Shown: positions 8,329 through 16,368 of the stretch, in pieces
Numbering within the stretch: position 1 is the stretch's first letter
Layout: each line of letters begins with the position of its first letter
DNA from: Micrococcales bacterium 31B
GTDB lineage: Bacteria > Actinomycetota > Actinomycetes > Actinomycetales > Dermabacteraceae
Length of the DNA stretch: 64,000 bases
NCBI GenBank assembly: GCA_022803075.1
Contig: JAFFTF010000001.1
Location: 588,752-652,751, forward strand
Direction: 5' to 3'
Program-made: the position numbers and the translations under genes
Notes under the pieces: model-generated
What the model was told of the DNA's origin: nothing
Databases searched by the model: none
Seen by the model: the letters and a program-made list of their open reading frames with translations, nothing else

Positions 8329-9552
8329 ATGCGTCTTGATGCCTTTCGCAGCGTACTGAAGGTACCCGGTCTGCGCACCCTCCTGATCGTCGGCGTTTTC
8401 GCGCGGATTCCGCTGTCGGCGGCGCCGCTCGTGTTGACCCTGCACGTCACCCTTACCCTCGGCCTCGACTTCTTCGAGGCGGGCATCGTGGCGGCGGCGG
8501 CGACCGTCGGCTCGGCGATCTCAGGACCGTGGCGGGGCCACCTCGTGGACAAGCACGGACTGCGCCGGGCGCTGCTGCCCTCCGTCATCGTCGAGGTGCT
8601 GTTTTGGGGGGCCGCCCCGAGCCTGCCGTTCGTGTGGCTCGTGGGTGCGGGATTCATCGCGGGAGCCTTCTCGCTGCCCGTCTTCACGGTGCTGCGTCAG
8701 GCCCTCGGGGCCATGGTGCGCGGCCCGCAACGCCGCGCCGCGTACTCGCTCGACTCGATCGGCACCGAACTCACCTTCATGCTGGGCCCCGCCGTGTTCG
8801 CGGCCCTGGCTTCGGTGGTCTCGACCGCGCTCGCGATGTACCTGATCGGGGCGAGCCTCGTGCTGAGCGGCATCGCGCTGATGTGGATCAACCCGCCCAC
8901 CCGCTCGGTGGAGGGTGCCGTCGAGGGCGAAGACGCCAGCTCTCCGGACGCCCGCGCGACCGGCCCTGCCTATACGGCACGCGAGTTCGTGCGCTCCGGG
9001 CCGGGCCTCGCGATCCTCGCCGCGAGCGCGTGCGCCACGTTCATCCTCACGGGTACCGACGTCGGCATCGTGGCGTTCCACCGCGAGCAGGATATCGTGC
9101 CGTTCGTGGGCGTCTCTATCGCCTCGTGGTGCCTCGGCTCCCTGATCGGCGGGTTCGTCTACGGCATCATGCATAGGTCGCGCTCGCCCTACGTGATCTT
9201 GCTGCTGCTCGGGCTCGCGACGATTCCCATTGGCCTCGCGTCGTCGCTATGGCTGCTCTGCGTGCTCGCGTTCCTCGCGGGCTTGTTCTGCGCGCCGATG
9301 GTCACGGCCGCCTCGGAGGCCGTCGCGGGCATGGTGCGCGAGGACTCCCGCGGTCAGGCGATGGGCTGGCAGGGCACGGCATACACCGTCGGCGGCGGCA
9401 TCGCGTCACCCACGGTGGGTCTCACCATTGATCACTTCGGGGCGCACGGCGCCTTTATCGCGGCGGGGGCGATCGGGCTCGTGATCGCGGCCCTGGGCCT
9501 CGGCTTGGGCCGCATCAAGCGCGCCAAGCGCGAGATCGCGCTCGACATTTAG
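8329..9552 (+). CDS. Major facilitator superfamily transporter
   Basis: 407 aa with about 12 hydrophobic segments in two halves separated by a loop at residues 180-215 ([25 protein letters not shown]). The helix 2-3 loop [14 protein letters not shown] is a degenerate form of the MFS signature, and the second half contains [16 protein letters not shown]. It resembles drug or metabolite efflux pumps, but the substrate cannot be told. There is no clear Shine-Dalgarno. It lies 72 bases after the oxidoreductase, with a GC-rich inverted repeat between them, so it may have its own promoter. Its end overlaps convergent aroQ by four bases. Confidence 0.88.
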   Translation: MRLDAFRSVLKVPGLRTLLIVGVFARIPLSAAPLVLTLHVTLTLGLDFFEAGIVAAAATVGSAISGPWRGHLVDKHGLRRALLPSVIVEVLFWGAAPSLPFVWLVGAGFIAGAFSLPVFTVLRQALGAMVRGPQRRAAYSLDSIGTELTFMLGPAVFAALASVVSTALAMYLIGASLVLSGIALMWINPPTRSVEGAVEGEDASSPDARATGPAYTAREFVRSGPGLAILAASACATFILTGTDVGIVAFHREQDIVPFVGVSIASWCLGSLIGGFVYGIMHRSRSPYVILLLLGLATIPIGLASSLWLLCVLAFLAGLFCAPMVTAASEAVAGMVREDSRGQAMGWQGTAYTVGGGIASPTVGLTIDHFGAHGAFIAAGAIGLVIAALGLGLGRIKRAKREIALDI

Positions 9553-10001
9553 GAGTGGCTCGCGAGGCGTTCGGCGAGGACATCCACCGCGAACCGGTAG
9601 CCTTGCGTGCCGGCTCCCGCGATCACGGCCACGGCCATGTCGGAGATGTAGGAGTGGTGGCGAAACGCCTCGCGGGCGTGCACGTTGGAGATGTGCACCT
9701 CGACGACGGGCAGGGCCACGCCCAGCAGTGCGTCGCGCAGCGCGACTGAGGTGTGCGTGAACGCCCCCGGATTGATCACGACCCCGGCGTGCGTGGTGCG
9801 CGCCGCGTGGATCGCGTCGAGCAGCACGCCCTCGTGATTGCTTTGCACGGCGTCGACGGCGAGACCGCGGTTCGTAGCGTGTGCCGCGACCATCGCCTCG
9901 ACGCTCGCAAGCGTCTCGGTGCCGTACTTGTCGGGTTCGCGAACACCGAGCAGGTTCAAGTTGGGGCCGTTGACCAGTAGGAGTCGGGGCAGTTCAGGCA
10001 T
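9549..10001 (-). CDS. aroQ: 3-dehydroquinate dehydratase, type II
   Basis: AroQ (150 aa) catalyses the third shikimate-pathway step, 3-dehydroquinate to 3-dehydroshikimate. Conserved stretches are [24 protein letters not shown] (with the catalytic Tyr), [31 protein letters not shown] and [17 protein letters not shown] (catalytic His). The length matches the dodecameric type II family. A TATACT hexamer lies six bases before the ATG (10008-10013), so the mRNA is probably leaderless. It follows the DUF1844 gene on the same strand after 39 bases. Confidence 0.96.
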   Translation of the reverse strand: MPELPRLLLVNGPNLNLLGVREPDKYGTETLASVEAMVAAHATNRGLAVDAVQSNHEGVLLDAIHAARTTHAGVVINPGAFTHTSVALRDALLGVALPVVEVHISNVHAREAFRHHSYISDMAVAVIAGAGTQGYRFAVDVLAERLASHS

Positions 10002-10007
10002 GCAGCG

Positions 10008-10013
10008 AGTATA
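10008..10013 (-). promoter_or_regulatory. -10 hexamer of aroQ (leaderless)
   Basis: On the minus strand TATACT, five of six consensus bases, is followed by exactly six bases and then the aroQ ATG. No ribosome binding site can fit between them. Confidence 0.6.
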
Positions 10014-10040
10014 CGCCGAGCGTCTGCGGCCACCCGCCGC

Positions 10041-10526
10041 TTAGCTGACGCGGCCCGTGTACTTTTCGCCCGGGCCCTGGCCGGGCGCGTCGGGCAGCGG
10101 CAGGGCCTCGGCGAACGCGAGCTGCAGGGCGCGCAATCCATCGCGCAGGGGGCGGGCATGGCTGTCGCCGATCTCCGTCGCGCCCGCGGTCACGAGCCCC
10201 GCGAGGGCTGTGATGAGCTTGCGCGCCTCATCCAGGTCTTGGAACTGACCCTCCAGCTCGTCATCGGCGAGGCCGCACTTCACGGCCGCCGCGCTCATCA
10301 GGTGTACGGCCGCCGCGGAGATGATCTCGACCGCGGGAACATCCGCAATATCGCGGGCGGCCTGCATCTCGGCCTGGGCCTCGGCGTTGGCTTGGGCTGC
10401 AGCAGCGGACGCCTCGGTGCCCGGGTGGGCAGCGGACGCCGCGTCTGGCTGGGAGGGGGCCGCCGAGGCGTCCGAATCGGTGCCGGAAAAACTAAAATGC
10501 GTGGGGGTGGAATCGTTGCTCGTCAT
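10041..10526 (-). CDS. DUF1844 family protein
   Basis: 161 aa. The C-terminal 95 residues form the DUF1844 domain: VPAVEIISAAAVHLMSAAAVKCGL, then QDLDEARKLITALAGLVTAG and the helix RPLRDGLRALQLAFAEAL. The N-terminal 65 residues are Ala/Ser-rich and low in complexity. The family is helical, of unknown function, and in actinobacteria typically sits divergent to infC, as here. The end (PGQGPGEKYTGRVS) is typical of the family. Confidence 0.88.
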   Translation of the reverse strand: MTSNDSTPTHFSFSGTDSDASAAPSQPDAASAAHPGTEASAAAAQANAEAQAEMQAARDIADVPAVEIISAAAVHLMSAAAVKCGLADDELEGQFQDLDEARKLITALAGLVTAGATEIGDSHARPLRDGLRALQLAFAEALPLPDAPGQGPGEKYTGRVS

Positions 10527-10915
10527 GACCCTATGGTTTCACGCGCGCGGGGGAGCGGGCCCCACGGGCCGGGTCGTGAGCGCGGCGGGGCGAGCGTGTG
10601 ACGAGCATCAAGCGCTCGGATGCCCCGGTGGCCTGGTTCGCCGTCGGTCGATATGTCATGATAGTTGGGCAAGTGGAGCGCCTGCTCCCACCTTGGTGAT
10701 GTCACTTTGCGTTTCACGCATCGCCCCCATGCCCCGCACGGTACGTGCCGGTGGCGCGAGGGCCCACAAACTAGTCACCGGGTACATCGTATGCCACGGC
10801 ATCGCGCTCCGAACCTTCGGAGTCGTCGCGGCATCATGTTCTAGTAGGCCTCCCTCGCAGTGCGAACGGAGGCCTTTTCGTTTGCACTCTTTTCCATGAA
10901 TTTGAGGAGAGCACA
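10527..10915. other. infC upstream and leader region (389 bases without a gene)
   Basis: Between the divergent starts of the DUF1844 gene and infC. The segment near 10640-10670 is relatively AT-rich (ATATGTCATGATAG) and may hold the infC promoter. Further on, an inverted repeat CTCCGAA/TTCGGAG lies at 10807-10822, a terminator-like hairpin at 10846-10875, and the ribosome binding site GAGGAGA at 10904-10910. A 12-codon reading frame from the ATG at 10896 overlaps the infC start, but has no ribosome binding site. Confidence 0.6.
10846..10885 (+). terminator. Attenuator-like intrinsic terminator in the infC leader
   Basis: AGGCCTCC (10846-10853) pairs with GGAGGCCT (10868-10875) and is followed at once by TTTCGTTTG. 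It lies just upstream of the infC ribosome binding site and downstream of the probable promoter, which is the position of a transcription attenuator. Translation-factor and r-protein operons of this kind are often controlled by their leader in other bacteria. The regulator here is unknown. Confidence 0.65.
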
Positions 10916-11977
10916 ATCAGCGAGCCCCGTATAAACAACCAGATCCGCGTATCGGAGGTACGCCTGGTCGGTCCTAACGGTGAACAGGTAGGCATCGTGC
11001 GGCTGGAGCAGGCTCTGCACCTGGCCAACGAAGCTGATCTCGACCTCGTAGAGGTCGCTCCTGACTCGCGTCCACCAGTGTGCAAGCTGATGGACTATGG
11101 CAAGTTCAAATACGAAGCCGCCATGAAGGCGCGCGAAGCCCGCAAGAACCAAGCCAACACGGTTCTCAAGGAGATTCGCCTGCGTCTCAAGATCGATGAT
11201 CACGACTACGAAACCAAAAAGGGTCACGTAGTGCGGTTTCTCGATGCCGGTGACAAGTGCAAGGTCATCATCATGTTCCGTGGCCGCGAGCAGTCGCGCC
11301 CCGAAATGGGCCTGCGTCTGCTGCAGCGCATGGCCGAGGAGATCCAGGAGCACGGCTTCGTGGAGTCCTCGCCGCGCCTCGACGGTCGAAACATGATCAT
11401 GGTGCTCGGCCCGCACAAGAAGAAGGCCGACGCTCGCGCCGAAAAGCGCAAGGGTGACATGACTCGTGACGAGGTCAAGGCACTCAAGGCGGAGCAGCGT
11501 GCCGAGCGCGCCGCGTCGCAGGGCGCCCCCTCGCGTCCCGCCGCCTCCAGCCCCGCGGTGGCCCCGGCAGCCGGTGCCGTCGAGGCGGAGCCGTCCGTGC
11601 CCCGCGTCGCGCCGGCCACCGCTCCATCGCGACCGGCCCAGGCCTCGCGCTCGGAGCAGGCGCCGCGCCCCTCGCAGTCTTCGCGCCCCGCGACCGCTCA
11701 GTCGAGCGCACCGCGTGCCGCGACGGCACCCCGACCCGCACAGGCCTCCCGCCCGGCGGCGGCCCCGCGACCCGCACAGGCCCCCCGCCCAGCGGCGGAG
11801 GCCCCAGCACCTGCGCCGCGTCCAGCCGTGATGCCGAAACCAGCAGGGGCGGCCAAGCCCGTCCCCGCTCCCAAGCCTGTCGCTGCCAAGCCAGCGGCAA
11901 AACCGGCAGCAGCAAAGCCTGCGGCCAAACCGGCAGCAGCAAAGCCTGCAGCCAAGCCCGCGTCCACCGAGGCGTAA
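10916..11977 (+). CDS. infC: Translation initiation factor IF-3 with ATC start and long basic tail
   Basis: IF3 (353 aa) binds the 30S subunit and checks start codon and initiator tRNA. The conserved N-terminus [18 protein letters not shown] begins one codon after an ATC at 10916, which is preceded by GAGGAGA at a five-base spacing; no ATG, GTG or TTG is in frame until the GTG at 10997, which would delete 27 conserved residues. N-domain, helical linker ([16 protein letters not shown]) and C-domain (to about residue 170, MVLGPHKKK) are complete. About 165 extra residues follow, rich in Ala/Pro/Arg and ending in [16 protein letters not shown] repeats, whereas the usual protein is about 180 aa. 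It is first in infC-rpmI-rplT. Confidence 0.95.
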   Translation: MSEPRINNQIRVSEVRLVGPNGEQVGIVRLEQALHLANEADLDLVEVAPDSRPPVCKLMDYGKFKYEAAMKAREARKNQANTVLKEIRLRLKIDDHDYETKKGHVVRFLDAGDKCKVIIMFRGREQSRPEMGLRLLQRMAEEIQEHGFVESSPRLDGRNMIMVLGPHKKKADARAEKRKGDMTRDEVKALKAEQRAERAASQGAPSRPAASSPAVAPAAGAVEAEPSVPRVAPATAPSRPAQASRSEQAPRPSQSSRPATAQSSAPRAATAPRPAQASRPAAAPRPAQAPRPAAEAPAPAPRPAVMPKPAGAAKPVPAPKPVAAKPAAKPAAAKPAAKPAAAKPAAKPASTEA

Positions 11978-12066
11978 GCACCTGCACTTTCCGCCGCCGC
12001 ACGCCACCGTGTGCGGCAACGAAAATCCGGACCCGTCGGGTTCGGCAGACTGAGGAGAACGGCAAC

Positions 12067-12261
12067 ATGCCGAAGAACAAGACGCACAGCGGCGCCAAGA
12101 AGCGCTTCAAGGTCACGGGCTCGGGTCGCCTTATGCGCGAGCAAGCCAATGGACGCCACCTGATGGAGCACAAGTCCAGCCGTCGCACTCGCCGCATCGC
12201 GGGCGATCTGCCCGTTGCAGACGGCGACGCGAAGCGCATCAACCGGTTGCTCGGCCGCTAA
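12067..12261 (+). CDS. rpmI: 50S ribosomal protein bL35
   Basis: 64 aa, strongly basic, starting [20 protein letters not shown] and ending RINRLLGR, a full-length bL35 of the large subunit. GAGGAG lies nine bases before the ATG. It follows infC after an 89-base spacer that holds a short hairpin (GCCGCAC...GTGCGGC around 11996-12015), and precedes rplT, the standard order. Confidence 0.98.
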   Translation: MPKNKTHSGAKKRFKVTGSGRLMREQANGRHLMEHKSSRRTRRIAGDLPVADGDAKRINRLLGR

Positions 12262-12323
12262 TCCAGTCCAGAACGTTCGCTTGAGCTAGCAGCGGACGCT
12301 CGAATATCTAGAAGGAGACTCAC

Positions 12324-12704
12324 GTGGCACGCGTGAAGAGGGCGGTCAACGCCCGCAAGAAGCGTCGGGTAATTCTCGAACGCGCCAGTGGTTACCGTGG
12401 ACAGCGCTCGCGCCTGTACCGCAAGGCCAAGGAACAGGTTACCCACTCGCTCGGCTACGCATACCGCGACCGCCGCGCCCGCAAGGGCGACTTCCGTCGC
12501 CTGTGGATCCAGCGCATCAATGCCGCTGCCCGCGCGAACGGTATGACGTACAACCGCTTCATCCAGGGCCTCAACCTGGCCGGCATCGGCCTGGATCGCC
12601 GCATGCTCGCAGAGCTCGCCGTCAACGATTCGGACGTGTTCGCGAAGCTCGTCGAGGCCGCTAAGGCTGCCCTTCCCGCGGACGTGAACGCACCCGCTGC
12701 CTAA
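12324..12704 (+). CDS. rplT: 50S ribosomal protein bL20
   Basis: 126 aa, starting at GTG with AAGGAG upstream. It shows the bL20 pattern: [15 protein letters not shown], the basic arm [20 protein letters not shown], then [18 protein letters not shown] and [15 protein letters not shown]. bL20 binds 23S rRNA early in 50S assembly, and in other bacteria represses its own operon. It is the last gene before a strong terminator. Confidence 0.98.
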   Translation: MARVKRAVNARKKRRVILERASGYRGQRSRLYRKAKEQVTHSLGYAYRDRRARKGDFRRLWIQRINAAARANGMTYNRFIQGLNLAGIGLDRRMLAELAVNDSDVFAKLVEAAKAALPADVNAPAA

Positions 12705-12723
12705 AGTAGGCCGGCAGGCTGCC

Positions 12724-12765
12724 AAGCGGCGCCCCACGCATTGCGAGCGGGGCGCCGCTTTGTTG
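12724..12765 (+). terminator. Intrinsic terminator of infC-rpmI-rplT
   Basis: A perfect 12-bp stem (AAGCGGCGCCCC and its complement, 12724-12735 with 12749-12760) with a 13-base loop is followed by TGTTG. It starts 20 bases after the rplT stop. Confidence 0.85.
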
Positions 12766-12907
12766 CGCTATAGCGCCGGGCGCGCAACCCGGCAAGGTCG
12801 GGGCGGCGGGCATTTTTGTTGCGCTCCGCGAGCCGGGCGCTCCCGATAGCATGGTCAGCGCGGCGGGCACTCGCTCCCGCAATCCCGACATTGCACAAGG
12901 CGGCAGC

Positions 12908-13681
12908 GTGACACTCTTCGACCTCACCGGGCGCACGGCCCTCATTACCGGATCATCCCGCGGCATCGGTCGCGCCCTCGCGGGAGGCCTGCTGCGCCAC
13001 GGCGCCAACGTCATCATCAACGGTCGAGACGCCGCCGCCGTGGCCGACACCGCAGCGACCCTCGCGCACGCGGCGGCCGGAGCAGCGGGCACGGTCTACG
13101 CGCGAGCGTTCGACGTGACCGACCCGGAGGCCGCCGAAACGGCCGTGGCCGACCTCTCGGAGGAGACCGGCGGCATCGACATACTCATCAACAACACGGG
13201 CATGCAGCATCGCGCCCCCGTCTTGGAGTTCCCCCTGGACGCCTGGAACCAGCTCTTCACCACGAACGTGACGAGCGCGTTCATCATGGCGCAGGTGGTT
13301 GGGCGTCGCATGAAGGAGCGCGGAGCCGGCAAGATCATCAACATCGCGAGCGTTCAATCTGAACTCGCGCGACCGGGCATCGCCCCGTACACGGCGACCA
13401 AAGGCGCCATGCGCAATCTGACGCGCGGGCTGTGCACCGATCTCGCCCAATTCGGCATTCAGGTCAACGCCATCGCTCCCGGCTACTTCGACACCGAACT
13501 CACACAGGCGCTCGTTCAGGACGCCGAGTTCACGGCCTGGGTCGAGAAGCGCACCCCGGCCGGGCGGTGGGGGCAGGTCGAGGATCTCGTGGGCGCCGCC
13601 GTGTTCTTCGCGTCGGACGCCTCTTCGTTCGTCAATGGGCAGGTACTACACGTCGACGGCGGCATGACCGTGTGCCTCTGA
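12908..13681 (+). CDS. Short-chain dehydrogenase, gluconate 5-dehydrogenase-like
   Basis: A classical SDR of 257 aa. The cofactor motif is TGSSRGIGRAL near residue 15. The structural NNAG motif reads NNTGMQ. The catalytic set is Ser in IASVQSELARPG, then Tyr-x-x-x-Lys in PYTATKGA. The ending ASSFVNGQVLHVDGGMTV is typical. Overall it is closest to gluconate 5-dehydrogenases, which reduce 5-ketogluconate with NADPH, but no sugar-acid genes are nearby, so the substrate is open. The GTG at 12908 has AAGG upstream; a start at 12851 would add non-homologous residues. TAGCAT at 12847-12852 may be the -10 element. Confidence 0.88.
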   Translation: MTLFDLTGRTALITGSSRGIGRALAGGLLRHGANVIINGRDAAAVADTAATLAHAAAGAAGTVYARAFDVTDPEAAETAVADLSEETGGIDILINNTGMQHRAPVLEFPLDAWNQLFTTNVTSAFIMAQVVGRRMKERGAGKIINIASVQSELARPGIAPYTATKGAMRNLTRGLCTDLAQFGIQVNAIAPGYFDTELTQALVQDAEFTAWVEKRTPAGRWGQVEDLVGAAVFFASDASSFVNGQVLHVDGGMTVCL

Positions 13682-13832
13682 GTGAGACCCGCAGACAGCC
13701 ACGAGTGTCCACATAGCAATCCTAAAAATCTCGAATATAGAGAATCCCGAATGGGCGTTTGCAAGATGTCGGCACCCGGCACGCGACTGCGCCGCACACT
13801 AAAGCCATCACTCAACGGCACCCGGAGGAATC

Positions 13833-14384
13833 ATGACCACCTACAACCCAGCACGCGAGACCATCTTCGAACGGCTCGCCCCGGCACCCGAACTGCACGT
13901 CACCAGCCCCGACCTCAAGGACGGTCGCCTCGCCGCCGAGAACGCCTCGGCCATCTTCGGAGTGCCCGGCGGCCGAGATATCTCGCCCGCCCTCGCGTGG
14001 AGCGGAGCGCCCGATGACACCGTCAGTTACGTGGTGCTTGGTTACGACCCCGATGCCCCCACGTTGGCGGGCTTCTGGCACTGGGGCGTGTACAACATCC
14101 CTGCGAGTGTCACGAGCCTCCCGGCCAACGCGGGCGACCCCGAAACGGGCAACCTCCCGGAGGGCGCCGTTACGGTCACCAACGACGCCGGACTCAAGCG
14201 CTACATCGGCGCCGCGCCCCCCGCGGGCCACGGCGCGCACCGCTACTTCTTCGTCGTACACGCACTGAAGACCACCCTCGAGCTGCCCGAGGGCGCGACC
14301 CCCACGTTCCTCGCGTTCAATGTGTTTGGCAGCGAGCCACTCGCCCGGGGCCACGTGATGGCCACCTTCGAGGTGCCGGCCTAG
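13833..14384 (+). CDS. YbhB/YbcL family (PEBP-like) protein
   Basis: 183 aa, a phosphatidylethanolamine-binding-protein fold related to Raf kinase inhibitors. The ligand-site motifs are YDPDAPTLAGFWHWGVYNIP and the Tyr/Gly-rich YIGAAPPAGHGAHRYFFVVHAL; the ending LARGHVMATFEVPA is typical. Bacterial members are cytoplasmic proteins of uncertain role. GGAGGA lies three bases before the ATG, closer than usual. The 150 bases upstream are AT-richer than the surroundings but hold no recognisable gene. Confidence 0.9.
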   Translation: MTTYNPARETIFERLAPAPELHVTSPDLKDGRLAAENASAIFGVPGGRDISPALAWSGAPDDTVSYVVLGYDPDAPTLAGFWHWGVYNIPASVTSLPANAGDPETGNLPEGAVTVTNDAGLKRYIGAAPPAGHGAHRYFFVVHALKTTLELPEGATPTFLAFNVFGSEPLARGHVMATFEVPA

Positions 14385-14407
14385 ATCCGCCACCGCAGCG
14401 TCCAGCA

Positions 14408-14437
14408 CGCGCGACCGGCATCTGCGCCGGTCGCGCG
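14408..14437. terminator. Stem-loop between the PEBP gene and the methyltransferase gene
   Basis: A perfect 12-bp GC-rich stem, CGCGCGACCGGC with its complement, and a 6-base loop; flanking CAGCA/TGCTG can extend the stem with a 2-base bulge. There is no T-tract. It probably terminates the PEBP transcript just before the methyltransferase promoter. Confidence 0.65.
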
Positions 14438-14454
14438 CATGCTGCAATAGAGGC

Positions 14455-15342
14455 ATGACCCCAGACTTGTGGCACGACCAGCCCGCCCTGAATGAGCGCT
14501 CCGACCGCGTCAAGGCCGTCCGTGCGCTCACCACCAAGGCGGGCCGCGATAAGCGCGGCCAATACCTCGTCGAGGGTCCCCAGTCGGTGCGCGAGGCCCT
14601 GCGCGCGGGTGACGACGGCGGCGTGCTCGCCGTTTACGCGACCCCCGCGGCCCTCGATCGTCACCCGGAAATCGGCGCCGCCGCCGTCGCGGCGGACGTG
14701 CACCCCCATGAATCCAGCGACGCCGTGATCGCCGCCATGACCGGCACCACCGTGGCCGGTTCGAACGCCCAGGGGATCCTCGCCGTATGCCGCAGCCCGC
14801 GCACCGACCTGGCCAGCCTGCTCGCCCGGCGTCCCCGGCTCGTTGCGGTCCTCAGCCAGGTACGGGACCCGGGCAACGCCGGCACCGTGATTCGAGTCGC
14901 CGACGCTGCGGGAGCTGACGCCGTGATCGTCACCGCGGGCAGCGTGGACGTGCTGAGCCCCAAGGTGGTGCGCTCCACCGCGGGCAGCCTGTTTCACCTT
15001 CCCGTCGTGACGGGGGTGGACTTTCACGAGGCCGTCGCGGGGCTGCGCGAGTCAGGCTGCGGCGTGCTCGCCGCGGACGGAGCGGGCACAGAATTGCTCA
15101 GCGACCTCCAGGACGAGGCGGAGGCGGGGCCGGACGCCGTGTTGCGCCGACCCACCGCCTGGATATTTGGAAACGAGGCCTGGGGGCTCGCGGCGGCAGA
15201 TCGAGAGGCCGCCGACCGCGTCGTGCGGATACCCATTCACGGCAGCGCGGAATCGCTCAACCTCGCGATGGCCGCCACGGTGTGTCTCTATGCGAGCGCC
15301 CGGGAACTGCGCCGAGCGGATTCGCAGACTGAAAGCGCCTGA
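14455..15342 (+). CDS. TrmH/SpoU family RNA 2'-O-methyltransferase
   Basis: 295 aa. The N-terminal 110 residues form the substrate-binding domain (RGQYLVEGPQSVREAL) and the C-terminal part the SPOUT knot: VAVLSQVRDPGNAGTVIRVADAAG, then WIFGNEAWGL, then VRIPIHGSAESLNLAMAAT, the three SpoU motifs with the AdoMet-binding turn. It probably methylates a 23S rRNA ribose. A gene of this kind (tsnR) normally follows rplT and precedes pheS in actinobacteria; here pheS is about 15 kb away. A TGCAAT element six bases before the ATG may make it leaderless, although AGAGG also lies close to the start. Confidence 0.9.
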   Translation: MTPDLWHDQPALNERSDRVKAVRALTTKAGRDKRGQYLVEGPQSVREALRAGDDGGVLAVYATPAALDRHPEIGAAAVAADVHPHESSDAVIAAMTGTTVAGSNAQGILAVCRSPRTDLASLLARRPRLVAVLSQVRDPGNAGTVIRVADAAGADAVIVTAGSVDVLSPKVVRSTAGSLFHLPVVTGVDFHEAVAGLRESGCGVLAADGAGTELLSDLQDEAEAGPDAVLRRPTAWIFGNEAWGLAAADREAADRVVRIPIHGSAESLNLAMAATVCLYASARELRRADSQTESA

Positions 15343-15359
15343 ACGTTAGAGAACTCGGC

Positions 15360-16322
15360 CTAGTAGGAACTCTCGAATGCCTCATCGCCCGCCAGCTCGG
15401 TGCGTCGCAGCATCGTGATCATCGCGACGCAGAACACCACAAACAGTGCAATGCCCGCGCCGATCCAGCCATAAAGCACATACGCTGCGGCAATGACGCC
15501 CGTACCGAGCGCGAAGATCACCACGGTGCCGATGGCAAGTCCGCACACGAATCGGCAGAGGGCGTCGAGCATCGTCAGCCCAAGCGAGGCGCCGGGGCGG
15601 CGCAGGCCGAATTGGAGTGCCGCAGCGATCAGCGCGAACACGCCGAAGGTCACGAGACCGGGCAGCGAACCCAACCAGATCGTCAGGGTCCACACGAGGT
15701 TCACCCCCAACTCCACGGGCCAGAGGTTCACCCCGTACTGCAGCCAATCCGGGCCGAACGTGAAGGGGTCCGTCTTGAGTTCGGGATGCTGCCCCAGCAG
15801 CCAAGCCCACGCCACCAGCAGCGCAAGGGTGGGCGCCGTGACCCATACGGAGAGGTAGAGGCGGCGAAACTTCTCGCTCGGCTCCGCGCTGCCGTCTGCT
15901 CCCGCGACCTGGCGCCCCGCCGCGATCAGATTGCTCACCACGTGGCACAGCAGCGTGAACAGCACCACGAGGGCGCCCGCTGGCAGCAACGCGAACAGCG
16001 GGGTCAGGAGCAGCCAGACGAAATAATTCTCGATGTCGGTGAAGTACGGCACCGAAAAGGTCAGCCACACGCACAGTTGCAGCACGAGGCTAGGGATCGC
16101 GATCAACCACGGCAGGTACTTCCACACCCGCACGCGCACCACGAAGAAATCCACCAACAACAGATTCAGCATCGTGAGAGCCACCCCCACGAACAGCATA
16201 AGCAGTGTGGACATCGCGAGGGCGACCCAGAAGCCGCCGTTGGGCGCGGCAATCAGAGTGCACTCGGCCGCGTTGCCGGTGGCGCACGCGAGGAGATCTC
16301 GTGCGCTATCGAGGGGATTCAC
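15360..16322 (-). CDS. Membrane protein of unknown function (320 aa)
   Basis: Six or more hydrophobic segments: two near the N-terminus (residues about 30-60 and 70-95), two around 105-145, then after a soluble loop (VAGADGSAEPSEKFRRLYLS) further segments at 150-175, 205-240 and 260-310. It ends in a cytoplasmic tail (RRTELAGDEAFESSY). No motif or family is recognised. GTG start. It is convergent with the methyltransferase gene and lies downstream of the ferritin-VIT gene on the same strand, 46 bases away, so the two may be cotranscribed. Confidence 0.75.
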   Translation of the reverse strand: MNPLDSARDLLACATGNAAECTLIAAPNGGFWVALAMSTLLMLFVGVALTMLNLLLVDFFVVRVRVWKYLPWLIAIPSLVLQLCVWLTFSVPYFTDIENYFVWLLLTPLFALLPAGALVVLFTLLCHVVSNLIAAGRQVAGADGSAEPSEKFRRLYLSVWVTAPTLALLVAWAWLLGQHPELKTDPFTFGPDWLQYGVNLWPVELGVNLVWTLTIWLGSLPGLVTFGVFALIAAALQFGLRRPGASLGLTMLDALCRFVCGLAIGTVVIFALGTGVIAAAYVLYGWIGAGIALFVVFCVAMITMLRRTELAGDEAFESSY

Positions 16323-16368
16323 GGGTTGCTCTCGTCTCTGGGTCGGTGGAGGGGCGATCAGTTCACAA

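Noticed and set aside
10896..10934. Upstream 12-codon frame overlapping the infC start
   Set aside because: It has an ATG but no Shine-Dalgarno sequence before it; the GAGGAGA lies inside it and serves infC.
13682..13832. tRNA or small RNA in AT-richer spacers
   Set aside because: No cloverleaf, TTCGANTC-type arm with matching acceptor stem, or other RNA signature was found in any intergenic stretch.
14454..14455. Calling the methyltransferase gene tsnR (thiostrepton resistance) outright
   Set aside because: The SpoU fold and position fit, but the target nucleotide cannot be read from the sequence, so no symbol is given.
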